This document shows, piece after piece, positions 41,388-49,565 of a stretch of 54,736 nt of DNA. Positions within the stretch are counted from its first letter, which is position 1, and each line of letters starts with the position of its first letter. The notes under the pieces are model-generated. The model saw nothing but the letters and a program-made list of their open reading frames with translations. It was not told the DNA's origin and searched no databases. The position numbers and the translations under genes were made by a program. The stretch is taken from assembly GCF_013415425.1 (NCBI RefSeq), contig NZ_JACBYC010000024.1, forward strand, positions 1 through 54,736, given 5' to 3'. The DNA comes from Gemella sp. GH3 (lineage in GTDB: Bacteria > Bacillota > Bacilli > Staphylococcales > Gemellaceae).

Positions 41388-41417
41388 TTAGGTGTATTAC
41401 ATAGTAAGGAGGATATT

Positions 41418-42521
41418 ATGAAAAAAATATTAAAACAAGTAGCAATCTTAGTTTCTATAATACTAATTTTTATTGGTTGCTCTTCTAAAAATAAAGAGTC
41501 TGAAGACAAATCTAGTTATAAAATAGGAGTAGTAGTCGGAGAAGGAGGAGTAAAAGATAAAAGTTTCAATCAGGCTAATGTGGAAGCTGTTCAGTCGTGG
41601 GCTAAAGAGAACGATGCAACGGCACATCCACCTATAGAAAGCAAGAGCGCTGCTGATATAAATACTAATTTACAAAACGTTTCATCTAAATCAGACATAG
41701 TTTCTGTAGCAGGTTATGATTTTGAAAAAGAACTTCCAAAAATTGCAGAGAAAAATAAAGATGTTAAATATATCTATATAGACATGGAAGCAAAAGGAGA
41801 TAATATCGTATCTGCTGTTTTCAAAGAGCAAGAAGCGGGATATTTAGCAGGATATGTAGCAGCATTACAGTCAAAAACTGGAAAAGTAGGCTTTATAGGT
41901 GGACTAAAAATACCACCAGTAGCTAAATTTGGTTTAGGATTTGTGCAAGGTGCTAAAGAAGCAAACCCTAATATCGAAGTAATTTACAATTATAGTGGTA
42001 GTTTTGCAGATATTAATAAAGGAAAAACTATAGCTGCAACTATGTATGACGAAGGAGCAGATGTAATATTTACAGCTGCTGGTAATACAGGAAATGGTGC
42101 TATAAAAGAAGCGCAAGAGCGAGCAGTAAATGACCTTAAAGATAGTGGAGAGATAAAACATTGGGTTATCGGTGTTGATAAAGACCAATATGAAGAGGGT
42201 ACTTTCAAAGCTAAAGATAAAGATGGAAAAGATGTAGAAAAATCAGTTATTTTAACTTCAGCAATGAAAAAAGTAGATGTTGCTGTGAAAAATATTTTGG
42301 ATAAAATTAAAGCGGGTACTTTCCAAGGAAATACTACATTGATTTTTGGAATAAAAGAAAATGGATTAACTTTACCTAACAATAATCCTAACTTATCTGA
42401 AGATATAGCATCTAAGGTCAAAGCTATTATGGAAAAAATATCTTCAGAAGAAATAAAAGTAAAAGATGACGAAAAATCTTTAACAGAATCAGAAAAGATG
42501 ATTGTTAAAGGAGAACTTTAG
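41418..42521 (+). CDS. BMP-family nucleoside-binding lipoprotein, copy 1
   Basis: The 367-residue lipoprotein has a lipobox (IFIGC, Cys about 21) and a PnrA/Med-type periplasmic-binding fold: VGEGGVKDKSFNQANVEAVQ, FKEQEAGYLAGYVAALQSKT and TAAGNTGNGAIKEAQERAV. BMP proteins feed purine or pyrimidine nucleosides to ABC importers. It has its own promoter, lies ahead of a close paralogue, and is divergent from the phosphorylase gene. AAGGAGG stands before the ATG. Confidence 0.92.
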   Translation: MKKILKQVAILVSIILIFIGCSSKNKESEDKSSYKIGVVVGEGGVKDKSFNQANVEAVQSWAKENDATAHPPIESKSAADINTNLQNVSSKSDIVSVAGYDFEKELPKIAEKNKDVKYIYIDMEAKGDNIVSAVFKEQEAGYLAGYVAALQSKTGKVGFIGGLKIPPVAKFGLGFVQGAKEANPNIEVIYNYSGSFADINKGKTIAATMYDEGADVIFTAAGNTGNGAIKEAQERAVNDLKDSGEIKHWVIGVDKDQYEEGTFKAKDKDGKDVEKSVILTSAMKKVDVAVKNILDKIKAGTFQGNTTLIFGIKENGLTLPNNNPNLSEDIASKVKAIMEKISSEEIKVKDDEKSLTESEKMIVKGEL

Positions 42522-42600
42522 AGAAAATTGTAAGATATTGTTTATGATAATAATTCATAAAAAACGACTAAAAAAATAAAATTCAAATATATACAGATTA

Positions 42601-42627
42601 ATGAAAGCGATATTTCCGAACTTTCAT
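42601..42627 (+). promoter_or_regulatory. Inverted repeat upstream of the second BMP gene
   Basis: ATGAAAG (42601-42607) and CTTTCAT (42621-42627) are perfect 7-bp arms 13 nt apart, about 30 nt before the -35. The left part, TGAAAGCGATATTT, also matches 12 of 14 positions of the CcpA cre consensus. Confidence 0.35.
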
Positions 42628-42657
42628 AATCATATATTAAAATATAGAATAAAAATA

Positions 42658-42686
42658 TTGATATTTAAAAAATTTTATGATATCAT
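42658..42686 (+). promoter_or_regulatory. Promoter of the second BMP gene
   Basis: TTGATA (42658-42663), 17 nt and TATCAT (42681-42686), with an upstream TG (extended -10). Confidence 0.6.
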
Positions 42687-42724
42687 TTTCTTATAAAATA
42701 AAACTCAAAGGAGACAATTTTTTT

Positions 42725-43831
42725 ATGAAAAAGTTATTTTCATTTGTAGCAGTAGTTTTATCAACTGCTCTAATATTAGTAGGATGTTCTTCTAAGTCTG
42801 GGAGCAATGGTAGCAGTTCTTCAGGACTAAAAGTAGCAGTAGTTACTGATGAAGGGGGAGCAAAAGATAAAAGCTTTAACCAAAGTAATGTTGAAGCTGT
42901 AGAAGCTTGGACAAAAGCTAATGGTGGTACAGCACAACAACCTATTGAAACTAAAAGTCAAGATAAAATAGTTCCTAACTTAGAAACAGCAGCAAAAGTT
43001 TCTGATGTAGTTTCTATAGCTGGATTCTATTTTGAGAACAGTTTACCAGAAGTTGCAGACAAATATAGCGATAAGAAATTCATTCTTTTAGATGGTGTAG
43101 TAGATAAAGAAAATGTAGTATCAACTACTTTCCAAGAGCATGAAGCAGGATATTTAGCAGGATATGCAGCAGCATTACAATCTAAAACTGGAAAAATAGG
43201 ATTTGTTGGAGGAGCAAAAATTCCAGCAGTTGTTAAATTCGGTGTAGGGTACATTCAAGGTGCTAAAGCAGCTAATCCAGATATTCAAATATTCTATCAA
43301 TACAGTGGCTCATTTACTGATTCTAATAAAGGAAAAACATTAGCTGCAACTATGTATGATGAAGGTGCAGATGTTATTTTCGCAGCAGCAGGTGGAACAG
43401 GAACAGGTGTTATTAAAGAAGCACAAGAAAGAGCAATAAATGACCTTAAAGATAGTGGAGAAGTTAAACACTGGGTAGTTGGTGTTGATAAAGATCAATA
43501 CGAAGACGGTGTATTCAAAGCTAAAGATAAAGATGGAAAAGATGTAGAGAAATCTGTTATTTTAACTTCTGCAGTTAAAAATATTAATGTTGCAGTAACA
43601 AAAGCACTAGATTCTATTAAAAATGGAACATTCAAAGGTGGAAAAGCTAACGCTGTAGTTTTAAGTATTAAAGACAATGGTGTAGGAGTACCAGAGAAAA
43701 ACCCAAATCTTACAGATGAGATTTATAAAAAAGTTATTGCAGCTGGAGAAGAATTGAAATCAGGAGCAGTTAAAATTGTAGAAACTGGTGAAGAATTACC
43801 AAATAAAGATAACTTAAAAGGCGAAGCTTAA
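42725..43831 (+). CDS. BMP-family nucleoside-binding lipoprotein, copy 2
   Basis: The 368-residue protein is a paralogue of the preceding gene, with long identical stretches (AATMYDEGADVIF, EAQERA, VDKDQYE, KDGKDVEKSVILTSA). The lipobox is LILVGC. ATG 42725 is chosen because AAAGGAG lies 10 nt upstream and MKKLFSFVAVVLST is a clean lipoprotein signal; an in-frame ATG at 42677 would put 16 polar residues in front of it. It has its own promoter. It is the copy nearest the ABC transporter genes, and a terminator-like hairpin separates them. Two copies may differ in ligand or serve dosage. Confidence 0.92.
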   Translation: MKKLFSFVAVVLSTALILVGCSSKSGSNGSSSSGLKVAVVTDEGGAKDKSFNQSNVEAVEAWTKANGGTAQQPIETKSQDKIVPNLETAAKVSDVVSIAGFYFENSLPEVADKYSDKKFILLDGVVDKENVVSTTFQEHEAGYLAGYAAALQSKTGKIGFVGGAKIPAVVKFGVGYIQGAKAANPDIQIFYQYSGSFTDSNKGKTLAATMYDEGADVIFAAAGGTGTGVIKEAQERAINDLKDSGEVKHWVVGVDKDQYEDGVFKAKDKDGKDVEKSVILTSAVKNINVAVTKALDSIKNGTFKGGKANAVVLSIKDNGVGVPEKNPNLTDEIYKKVIAAGEELKSGAVKIVETGEELPNKDNLKGEA

Positions 43832-43844
43832 TTCTTTGATTACT

Positions 43845-43880
43845 AAAAAGAGTCTAGATACTAGGCTCTTTTTAGTTTTA
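43845..43880 (+). terminator. Terminator after the second BMP gene
   Basis: AAAAAGAGTCTAG pairs with CTAGGCTCTTTTT (one mismatch-like T/G) around a 3-nt loop. It allows more binding protein than transporter to be made. Confidence 0.75.
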
Positions 43881-44028
43881 TATAAAACTTAATAGAGTTT
43901 TATTTTTCATATTAAACTTATACTTAAATACAAAAGAAAAAATACAAAAAGTTTTAGAAAAACATATACTATATAAGAAAAATATATTATAATTATATTG
44001 TACAAAATTATTGAAACGAGGTGCCTAT

Positions 44029-45540
44029 ATGTATGCAATAGAAATGCTAAACATCACAAAAAAGTTTGGTGACTTCTACGCAAATAAAGATATAACTATT
44101 CAGGTTAAGAAAAATGAAGTACACGCACTATTAGGTGAAAATGGAGCTGGTAAATCAACTCTTATGTCTGTTCTTTTTGGTATGTATCATCAAGAAGAAG
44201 GAACTATAAAGCTAAATGGTAAAGAAGTTAAAATTAAAGATCCTAAGCATGCCAATCAGTTAGGAATAGGGATGGTACACCAACACTTTAAATTGATTAA
44301 AAACTTTACTGTTGCAGAAAATATTATATTAGGAATGGAAGAAGTAAAAAGTGGAAAGATAGACATGGAAAATGCTTCTAAAAAAATATATGATTTATCT
44401 GCAAAATACGGGTTACAAGTAGATCCAAATGCTTTAGTAAGTGATATAACAGTAGGTATGCAACAAAGAGTAGAAATTTTGAAAATGTTGTATCGTGATG
44501 CAGAAATATTAATTTTTGATGAACCTACTGCAGTATTAACACCAGCGGAGATTGAAGAATTTCTGGTTATTTTGAAAAATTTACAAAGTGAAGGAAAAAC
44601 AATTTTATTAATTACTCACAAACTTAATGAAATTATGGCAGTAGCAGATCGTTGTAGTATTATTCGTCGTGGTGAGTATTTTGGAACAGTTGAGATAGAA
44701 AACACTACAAAAGAAGAATTAGCCAGTCTAATGATAGGAAAAGATTTAGAAATTATAAATTATCAAAGATCTCGAGAAGGTAAAGAAAATATACTAGAAG
44801 TTAAAGGTGTTTATGCAGACACTGATGAGAAAAAAGATATTTTACACGATTTTAACTTAGAAGTTAAAGAAAAAGAGATTTTAGGTATTGCAGGTGTTGA
44901 TGGTAATGGACAGCAACAATTTGTAGAAGTACTTAATGCTTTATTAAAACAAACTGCAGGAAATATAATTTTCAAAGGGCAAGATATTTCTAAATTATCT
45001 ACTGCAAAAAGAAAAGAGTTAGGATTAGAAATTATTGCTGAAGATAGACATAAAGATGGGTTAGTATTGGATTTTAGTATTGAAGAAAATTCAATTTTAG
45101 AAAATTATTATACTTCAAAATTTGCAAAAAAAGGATTTTTACAACAAAAATCTATCACGAAATTTGCAAAACATTTATGTGAAAAATATGATGTTCGTAA
45201 AGCGGGAACAGAGAAAATAGCAGCTCGTAGTATGAGTGGAGGTAATCAACAAAAATTAATTATAGGACGAGCTTTAGAGTTAGATCCTAGCCTTATAGTA
45301 ACAACTCAACCGACAAGGGGGCTTGATGTTGGAGCTATTAATGGTATTCATAAAATGTTAATTGATTATCGTGATAAAGGAAACGGCGTATTATTAATTT
45401 CTTATGATTTAGATGAAATTTTGACATTATCAGATAGAATAGCTGTTATTCATAACGGAAACATTATAGATGTGGTTGATAATGACGAAAAAGTAACAAA
45501 AGAACAATTAGGTCTATTAATGGCCGGAGTTAAAAAATAG
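44029..45540 (+). CDS. Nucleoside ABC transporter ATP-binding protein (NupA/YufO-like)
   Basis: The 503-residue protein has two ABC domains in tandem. The first has Walker A GENGAGKSTL, LSGG-like DITVGMQQRVEILK and Walker B ILIFDEPTAVLTP; the second has a degenerate Walker A GVDGNGQQQF, signature SMSGGNQQKLIIGRALEL and TQPTRGLD. One regular and one degenerate site is typical of sugar and nucleoside importers of this class. ATG 44029 follows GAGGTG; an in-frame TTG at 44011 is less likely. The two permease genes follow directly. Confidence 0.93.
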   Translation: MYAIEMLNITKKFGDFYANKDITIQVKKNEVHALLGENGAGKSTLMSVLFGMYHQEEGTIKLNGKEVKIKDPKHANQLGIGMVHQHFKLIKNFTVAENIILGMEEVKSGKIDMENASKKIYDLSAKYGLQVDPNALVSDITVGMQQRVEILKMLYRDAEILIFDEPTAVLTPAEIEEFLVILKNLQSEGKTILLITHKLNEIMAVADRCSIIRRGEYFGTVEIENTTKEELASLMIGKDLEIINYQRSREGKENILEVKGVYADTDEKKDILHDFNLEVKEKEILGIAGVDGNGQQQFVEVLNALLKQTAGNIIFKGQDISKLSTAKRKELGLEIIAEDRHKDGLVLDFSIEENSILENYYTSKFAKKGFLQQKSITKFAKHLCEKYDVRKAGTEKIAARSMSGGNQQKLIIGRALELDPSLIVTTQPTRGLDVGAINGIHKMLIDYRDKGNGVLLISYDLDEILTLSDRIAVIHNGNIIDVVDNDEKVTKEQLGLLMAGVKK

Positions 45541-45555
45541 GAAGGAGATTTAAGA

Positions 45556-46623
45556 ATGTATAAAATATTAACCAATGCTATTCTACCTATACTGGCTTCA
45601 TTTTTAGTCGGAGCTATTATAGTATTAGCTATAGGGGCATCTCCTGCTGACGTTATAGCTATTATGCAATCGGTAGTTACGGATAGAGGTAATATATCAG
45701 AAATTATTATTTCGACTATACCTTTGGTATGTACAGGTTTGTCTATAGCTTTCGCATTTAGAACAGGATTATTCAATATAGGGGCAGAAGGTCAATTCAT
45801 TATGGGTGGTCTTATGTCAGGATTTGTTGCTATAAGTATGCAAGGATCTAACTTCTATTTAGTTTTAACTTGTAGTGTTTTAGCAGGTATTTTAGCTGGA
45901 GGTCTTTGGGCTTCTATTGCAGGATATTTAAAAGCTAGATTTAATATAAGTGAAGTAGTTGTAACAATTATGTTAAACTATACAGCACTATATTTTGTTC
46001 AATTTTTTGTTCCTAAGTATATACGTGGAACTAATGACGTTGTTTCAAAATTAATAGTTGATGCAGATGGAAAAACTAGCTATTTGTATAATAGTTTTAT
46101 TTATTCAATATTTGGAAACAGTCGATTAGGATCAGACTTAATATTTGTTATAGTAAGTTTAATTATTTTCTATATTTTAATGGAAAAGACAGTTTTTGGA
46201 TACGAATTACGTTCAGTAGGATTTAATAGAAATGCTTCGGAATTTGTTGGTATGAAAGTAAACAGAAATGTTATTTTATCAATGTTTATTTCGGGAGCTT
46301 TTGCTGGATTAGGTGGAGTTCTTTATAATATGGGGCCTGTTGGTCAAGTAGTTGTAAGTTCAACATTCCAAGGGTATGGATATATGGGTATTGCTGTGGC
46401 TCTTATAGGTGCTAATACTGCAATAGGAGTTTTATTAGGAGCATTATTGTTTGGGTTTTTATCAGTTCTTACACCGCTTCTTACGTTTGTCGGTATACCA
46501 AAAGATATATCTAATATTTTAATAGGATTAATCGTTCTATTCGTAGCAGCTAAAGCTATGTTTGAAAATAAATTTTTAGCAAAACTTTTTGCAAAAAGTA
46601 AAAAAACGAAAGGAGAAAAATAG
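45556..46623 (+). CDS. Nucleoside ABC transporter permease (NupP/YufP-like)
   Basis: A 355-residue permease of the branched-chain/ribose type with about nine or ten membrane helices. Family features include FRTGLFNIGAEGQFIMGG, SEVVVTIMLNYTALYFVQFF and GYELRSVGFNRNASEFVGMK, the last being the cytoplasmic loop that meets the ATPase. It lies 15 nt after the ATPase gene. Its stop is directly followed by the ATG of the second permease. Confidence 0.92.
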   Translation: MYKILTNAILPILASFLVGAIIVLAIGASPADVIAIMQSVVTDRGNISEIIISTIPLVCTGLSIAFAFRTGLFNIGAEGQFIMGGLMSGFVAISMQGSNFYLVLTCSVLAGILAGGLWASIAGYLKARFNISEVVVTIMLNYTALYFVQFFVPKYIRGTNDVVSKLIVDADGKTSYLYNSFIYSIFGNSRLGSDLIFVIVSLIIFYILMEKTVFGYELRSVGFNRNASEFVGMKVNRNVILSMFISGAFAGLGGVLYNMGPVGQVVVSSTFQGYGYMGIAVALIGANTAIGVLLGALLFGFLSVLTPLLTFVGIPKDISNILIGLIVLFVAAKAMFENKFLAKLFAKSKKTKGEK

Positions 46624-47544
46624 ATGAATACATTTTTATCACTATTAGACTCTATGTTGCAATATACAGCACCTATACTAATAGCTGCAATAGGAGGTTT
46701 CTATTCAGAAAAAAGTGGGGTTGTTAATATTGCATTGGACGGATTTGTAATTTTTGGTGCTTTTATTACGTCTATATTTGCAACTAGTTTATTCGCTGGA
46801 GAGCCTACATTTGCACAATTAGTATTGTGTTTAGTAGTAGCTACATTGGCTGGAGGAATCTTCTCTGTACTTCATGCATTTATAAGTATTAACTTAAAAG
46901 CTGATCAAGTTATTTCGGGTACAGCAATTAATTTAATGGCACCAGCAATAGCATTGTTTTTAGTTAATCACTACAATGGAACTTATGAATTATTATTAAA
47001 AACAGGATTTCCTAGATATTCTATAGTAGGAAAGTTAACTGTTTATCCAACTATTGTTTTAGCTATCATAATAGTAATTGCTACATACTACTTAATATAT
47101 AAGAGACCATTTGGATTGCGTCTGCGTTCTGTGGGTGAAAATCCTCAAGCCAGCGATTCACTAGGTTTAAATGTATTTAAATATCGTTATATCGGTGTAA
47201 TTGTATCAGGATGTTTAGCAGGGCTTGCTGGAGGAATAATAGCTACTACATTCAGTCAAGGATTTAATGCTTCGATGACAGTATACGGATTTGGATATTT
47301 AGCTCTAGCAGCATTAATATTCGGTAAATATAATCCTATAACTGTAACATTATCAGCGTTATTCTTTGGAGGAACTAAAGTTTTTGCAGAAAAAGTATCT
47401 ATTTTGGCTCCAGATTTACCAGTACCGGTATCATTTTGGAATATGTTCCCATTCGTAGCAACTATTATAGCTTTAATAGTGTTCTCGAAGAAATCTTCAG
47501 CACCAGAGGCTTTAGGTATTCCTTACGATAAAGGGTTAAGATAA
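46624..47544 (+). CDS. Nucleoside ABC transporter permease (NupQ/YufQ-like)
   Basis: The second, 306-residue permease starts at the base after the first one's stop. It has about eight helices, the EKSGVVNIALDGFVIFGAFI motif and the cytoplasmic coupling loop RPFGLRLRSVGENPQASDSL. With the ATPase and the BMP lipoproteins it makes a complete importer, probably for purine nucleosides given the adjacent phosphorylase. Substrate choice is inferred. Confidence 0.92.
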   Translation: MNTFLSLLDSMLQYTAPILIAAIGGFYSEKSGVVNIALDGFVIFGAFITSIFATSLFAGEPTFAQLVLCLVVATLAGGIFSVLHAFISINLKADQVISGTAINLMAPAIALFLVNHYNGTYELLLKTGFPRYSIVGKLTVYPTIVLAIIIVIATYYLIYKRPFGLRLRSVGENPQASDSLGLNVFKYRYIGVIVSGCLAGLAGGIIATTFSQGFNASMTVYGFGYLALAALIFGKYNPITVTLSALFFGGTKVFAEKVSILAPDLPVPVSFWNMFPFVATIIALIVFSKKSSAPEALGIPYDKGLR

Positions 47545-47556
47545 AAGAAAAATGGT

Positions 47557-47606
47557 ATATAATATTCAGTGTAGTGAAAAAAAATCTCTATGCTGAATAT
47601 TTTTTG
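47557..47606 (+). terminator. Terminator of the nucleoside transporter operon
   Basis: ATATTCAGTGTAG pairs with CTATGCTGAATAT (two G-U pairs) and a T run follows. Confidence 0.78.
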
Positions 47607-47704
47607 GTTAAAAAATATATTTATATAGTATTTAATATAAAGAATTAAAATTTTTATGTTAAATATTTTTTATTTATCGCTAAATAGTAAATACATTAAT
47701 ATAC

Positions 47705-47739
47705 AAAAAAGTCTAACTTATTATAAGTTAGACTTTTTT
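47705..47739. terminator. Second, bidirectional terminator
   Basis: A perfect 16-bp palindromic stem (47705-47720 with 47724-47739) with A and T runs lies at the end of the minus-strand gene. Confidence 0.88.
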
Positions 47740-47751
47740 ATCTTTACTATA

Positions 47752-49083
47752 TTATTCATTCATTTCATCTGATAATAGTTTTATCATTATTTTTTGAACA
47801 AATTCTGCTAAAATCATTTGTTGGTCAGAAGAATTTTTACCAGCTAAGTCTTTGATTTCTTTAGTAGTTTCAGATGGTTTAGTAGGGTTATTACTATAAA
47901 TTAGTGTAACTAATTTCATATTACTACTATCAGATAACTCATAAGTTAGAGTTGAATCTTGGACAGTAGTTTTTAGTTCCATATTACTATACGGTGATCC
48001 TACCATATCTGGTATCTTAATGTTAGTTGCAGTTGAGTTTCCAGATTTTTTAGTATCAACATTTATTTTTTGTTCACCATTGTAAGTAAGTGTATCTTTA
48101 TAGCTGTTATCACCAGTTTTTTCACTAACATATTGTACTGTATCGTTAGACTCATTAGTTAAATTGAAAGATAATTTTTCTTTAGATATATTAGATTTAA
48201 TTTCTAATTTCATATCTTTTGGTTTTGTTTTAATTGTATTATCTTTATAGTGAATAGTTCTAGTTACTTCTTCTTTTGTTATTTTATAATCTATTTTTAT
48301 ATCATCTTTAAGTTTAGAAGTATTTTCTTTTACATTTTTTACATACTCTTGTACATATTTTTTAGAAAATTCTGTTTTAGCTTTTTTAGTAGCAATTTCT
48401 TCATATTTAGATGCTAGATTATCAATTCTTTCTTTATTTAGTGTTACAGTGTATATATCATCTTTTTTAGTGATAGCTTCTTTAGGCAGAGTTTTTAATA
48501 TTTCTATTACGTCACTATTGTTTAGTTGGAAGTCTGAGGTATTTTTGTCTGGAATAAATATTTTTGTAATTTCATTTACACTAATATCTATTGAATCTAT
48601 GTATGATGAGTCTAAAGAATTTTGTGTTTGAGCTAATGGATATTTAAGTTGCTCTTTTATGAATTTTTCTGGAATTGAAATTGCATAGTCGCTAAGGTTA
48701 GAGTCTACTACAATGGCATCATTTCCTTTATCATAAAATGATAAATTAATTCTTTGTTCTTTATTTGTTGGATTACTAGCTTCAGCAGAAATAAATCCTT
48801 TATTCTCTTTAGGATTTTGATACATAGTTACTGCAATATCAGCACTTTCTGTATTAGACTTAATAGTAAGAGATTTTTCTTTTCCAGCATTTTTATCAAA
48901 CCAAGAAATATCTTCTTTTAAACGCTCATTTGTATAAGCTGATATTTTTTCGACAGTCTCAGCTTCAGCCCTAGCTATTTTTAATACAGGGTCATTATAA
49001 TATGTATAACCATAGTAAGCTCCACCTGCTCCAGCAATTGAGGCAGCAATAGCTCCTGCTATAAATATATTTTTCTTTTTCAT
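47752..49083 (-). CDS. Membrane-anchored extracellular protein of unknown function
   Basis: I do not recognise this 443-residue protein. It has an N-terminal Lys-rich segment and a Gly/Ala-rich helix (about 5-25, FIAGAIAASIAGAGGAYYGY) that looks like a signal anchor; there is no lipobox cysteine. The remainder is hydrophilic, Lys/Thr/Ser/Asn-rich and without cysteine. It contains an ETVEKISAYTNERLKEDISW stretch and later segments of alternating beta character (KLSFNLTNESNDTVQYVSEK). The layout suggests a surface protein with a beta-rich ectodomain. AGGAG stands before the ATG. It stands alone and ends at a strong terminator. Confidence 0.7.
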   Translation of the reverse strand: MKKKNIFIAGAIAASIAGAGGAYYGYTYYNDPVLKIARAEAETVEKISAYTNERLKEDISWFDKNAGKEKSLTIKSNTESADIAVTMYQNPKENKGFISAEASNPTNKEQRINLSFYDKGNDAIVVDSNLSDYAISIPEKFIKEQLKYPLAQTQNSLDSSYIDSIDISVNEITKIFIPDKNTSDFQLNNSDVIEILKTLPKEAITKKDDIYTVTLNKERIDNLASKYEEIATKKAKTEFSKKYVQEYVKNVKENTSKLKDDIKIDYKITKEEVTRTIHYKDNTIKTKPKDMKLEIKSNISKEKLSFNLTNESNDTVQYVSEKTGDNSYKDTLTYNGEQKINVDTKKSGNSTATNIKIPDMVGSPYSNMELKTTVQDSTLTYELSDSSNMKLVTLIYSNNPTKPSETTKEIKDLAGKNSSDQQMILAEFVQKIMIKLLSDEMNE

Positions 49084-49231
49084 AGTTTATTCTCCTTTAT
49101 AAATGTCTATACAATTATTATAACATAATAAAAAAAAATCACAAAATTTTATCTGATTGTTGTAGTTCATCTTTATAATAAATTTTATTTTTCGTGTAAT
49201 TTATAAATAATCCGTTATAAAATACGGTATG

Positions 49232-49260
49232 TTGACTTTCAATATTATGTGTAGTATAGT
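49232..49260 (+). promoter_or_regulatory. Promoter of glmS
   Basis: TTGACT (49232-49237), 17 nt and TATAGT (49255-49260); the transcript would start about 40 nt before the ribozyme cleavage site. Confidence 0.7.
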
Positions 49261-49307
49261 ATATTTATTGAATATATAATATATGGAGGATTTAATTTTA
49301 TAATTAT

Positions 49308-49442
49308 AGCGCCCGGTCTAAGCTTTAACGGTTGACTTAAGCTTAGGTGACGAGGAAAAAAGTTATCGAATATTCGGCGGATGCTTTTTCGGAAGTTAAG
49401 AGTTTCGTTAAGTAACATACAAATAAAACAAAATTGTTACTA
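49308..49442 (+). ncRNA. glmS ribozyme-riboswitch
   Basis: The conserved AGCGCC start is at 49308-49313, with cleavage expected between A49308 and G49309. CTAAGCTT/AAGCTTAG forms a helix, followed by GTGACGAGG, TTATCGAATATTCGGCGGAT and a final AGTAAC...GTTACT helix ending near 49442. These are the core blocks of the glmS ribozyme. Glucosamine 6-phosphate, the product of GlmS, acts as cofactor for self-cleavage, which destabilises the mRNA. Confidence 0.95.
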
Positions 49443-49565
49443 TCTCTTTATATTTAAGGTATTAACCTTTATTTATTGTGCGTATTTTGAATAGTTTATT
49501 TAATGATATTTTTTAGATTTCTGAATTATGTACAAAATATAAAATTTATAGGAGATTAACAAATT

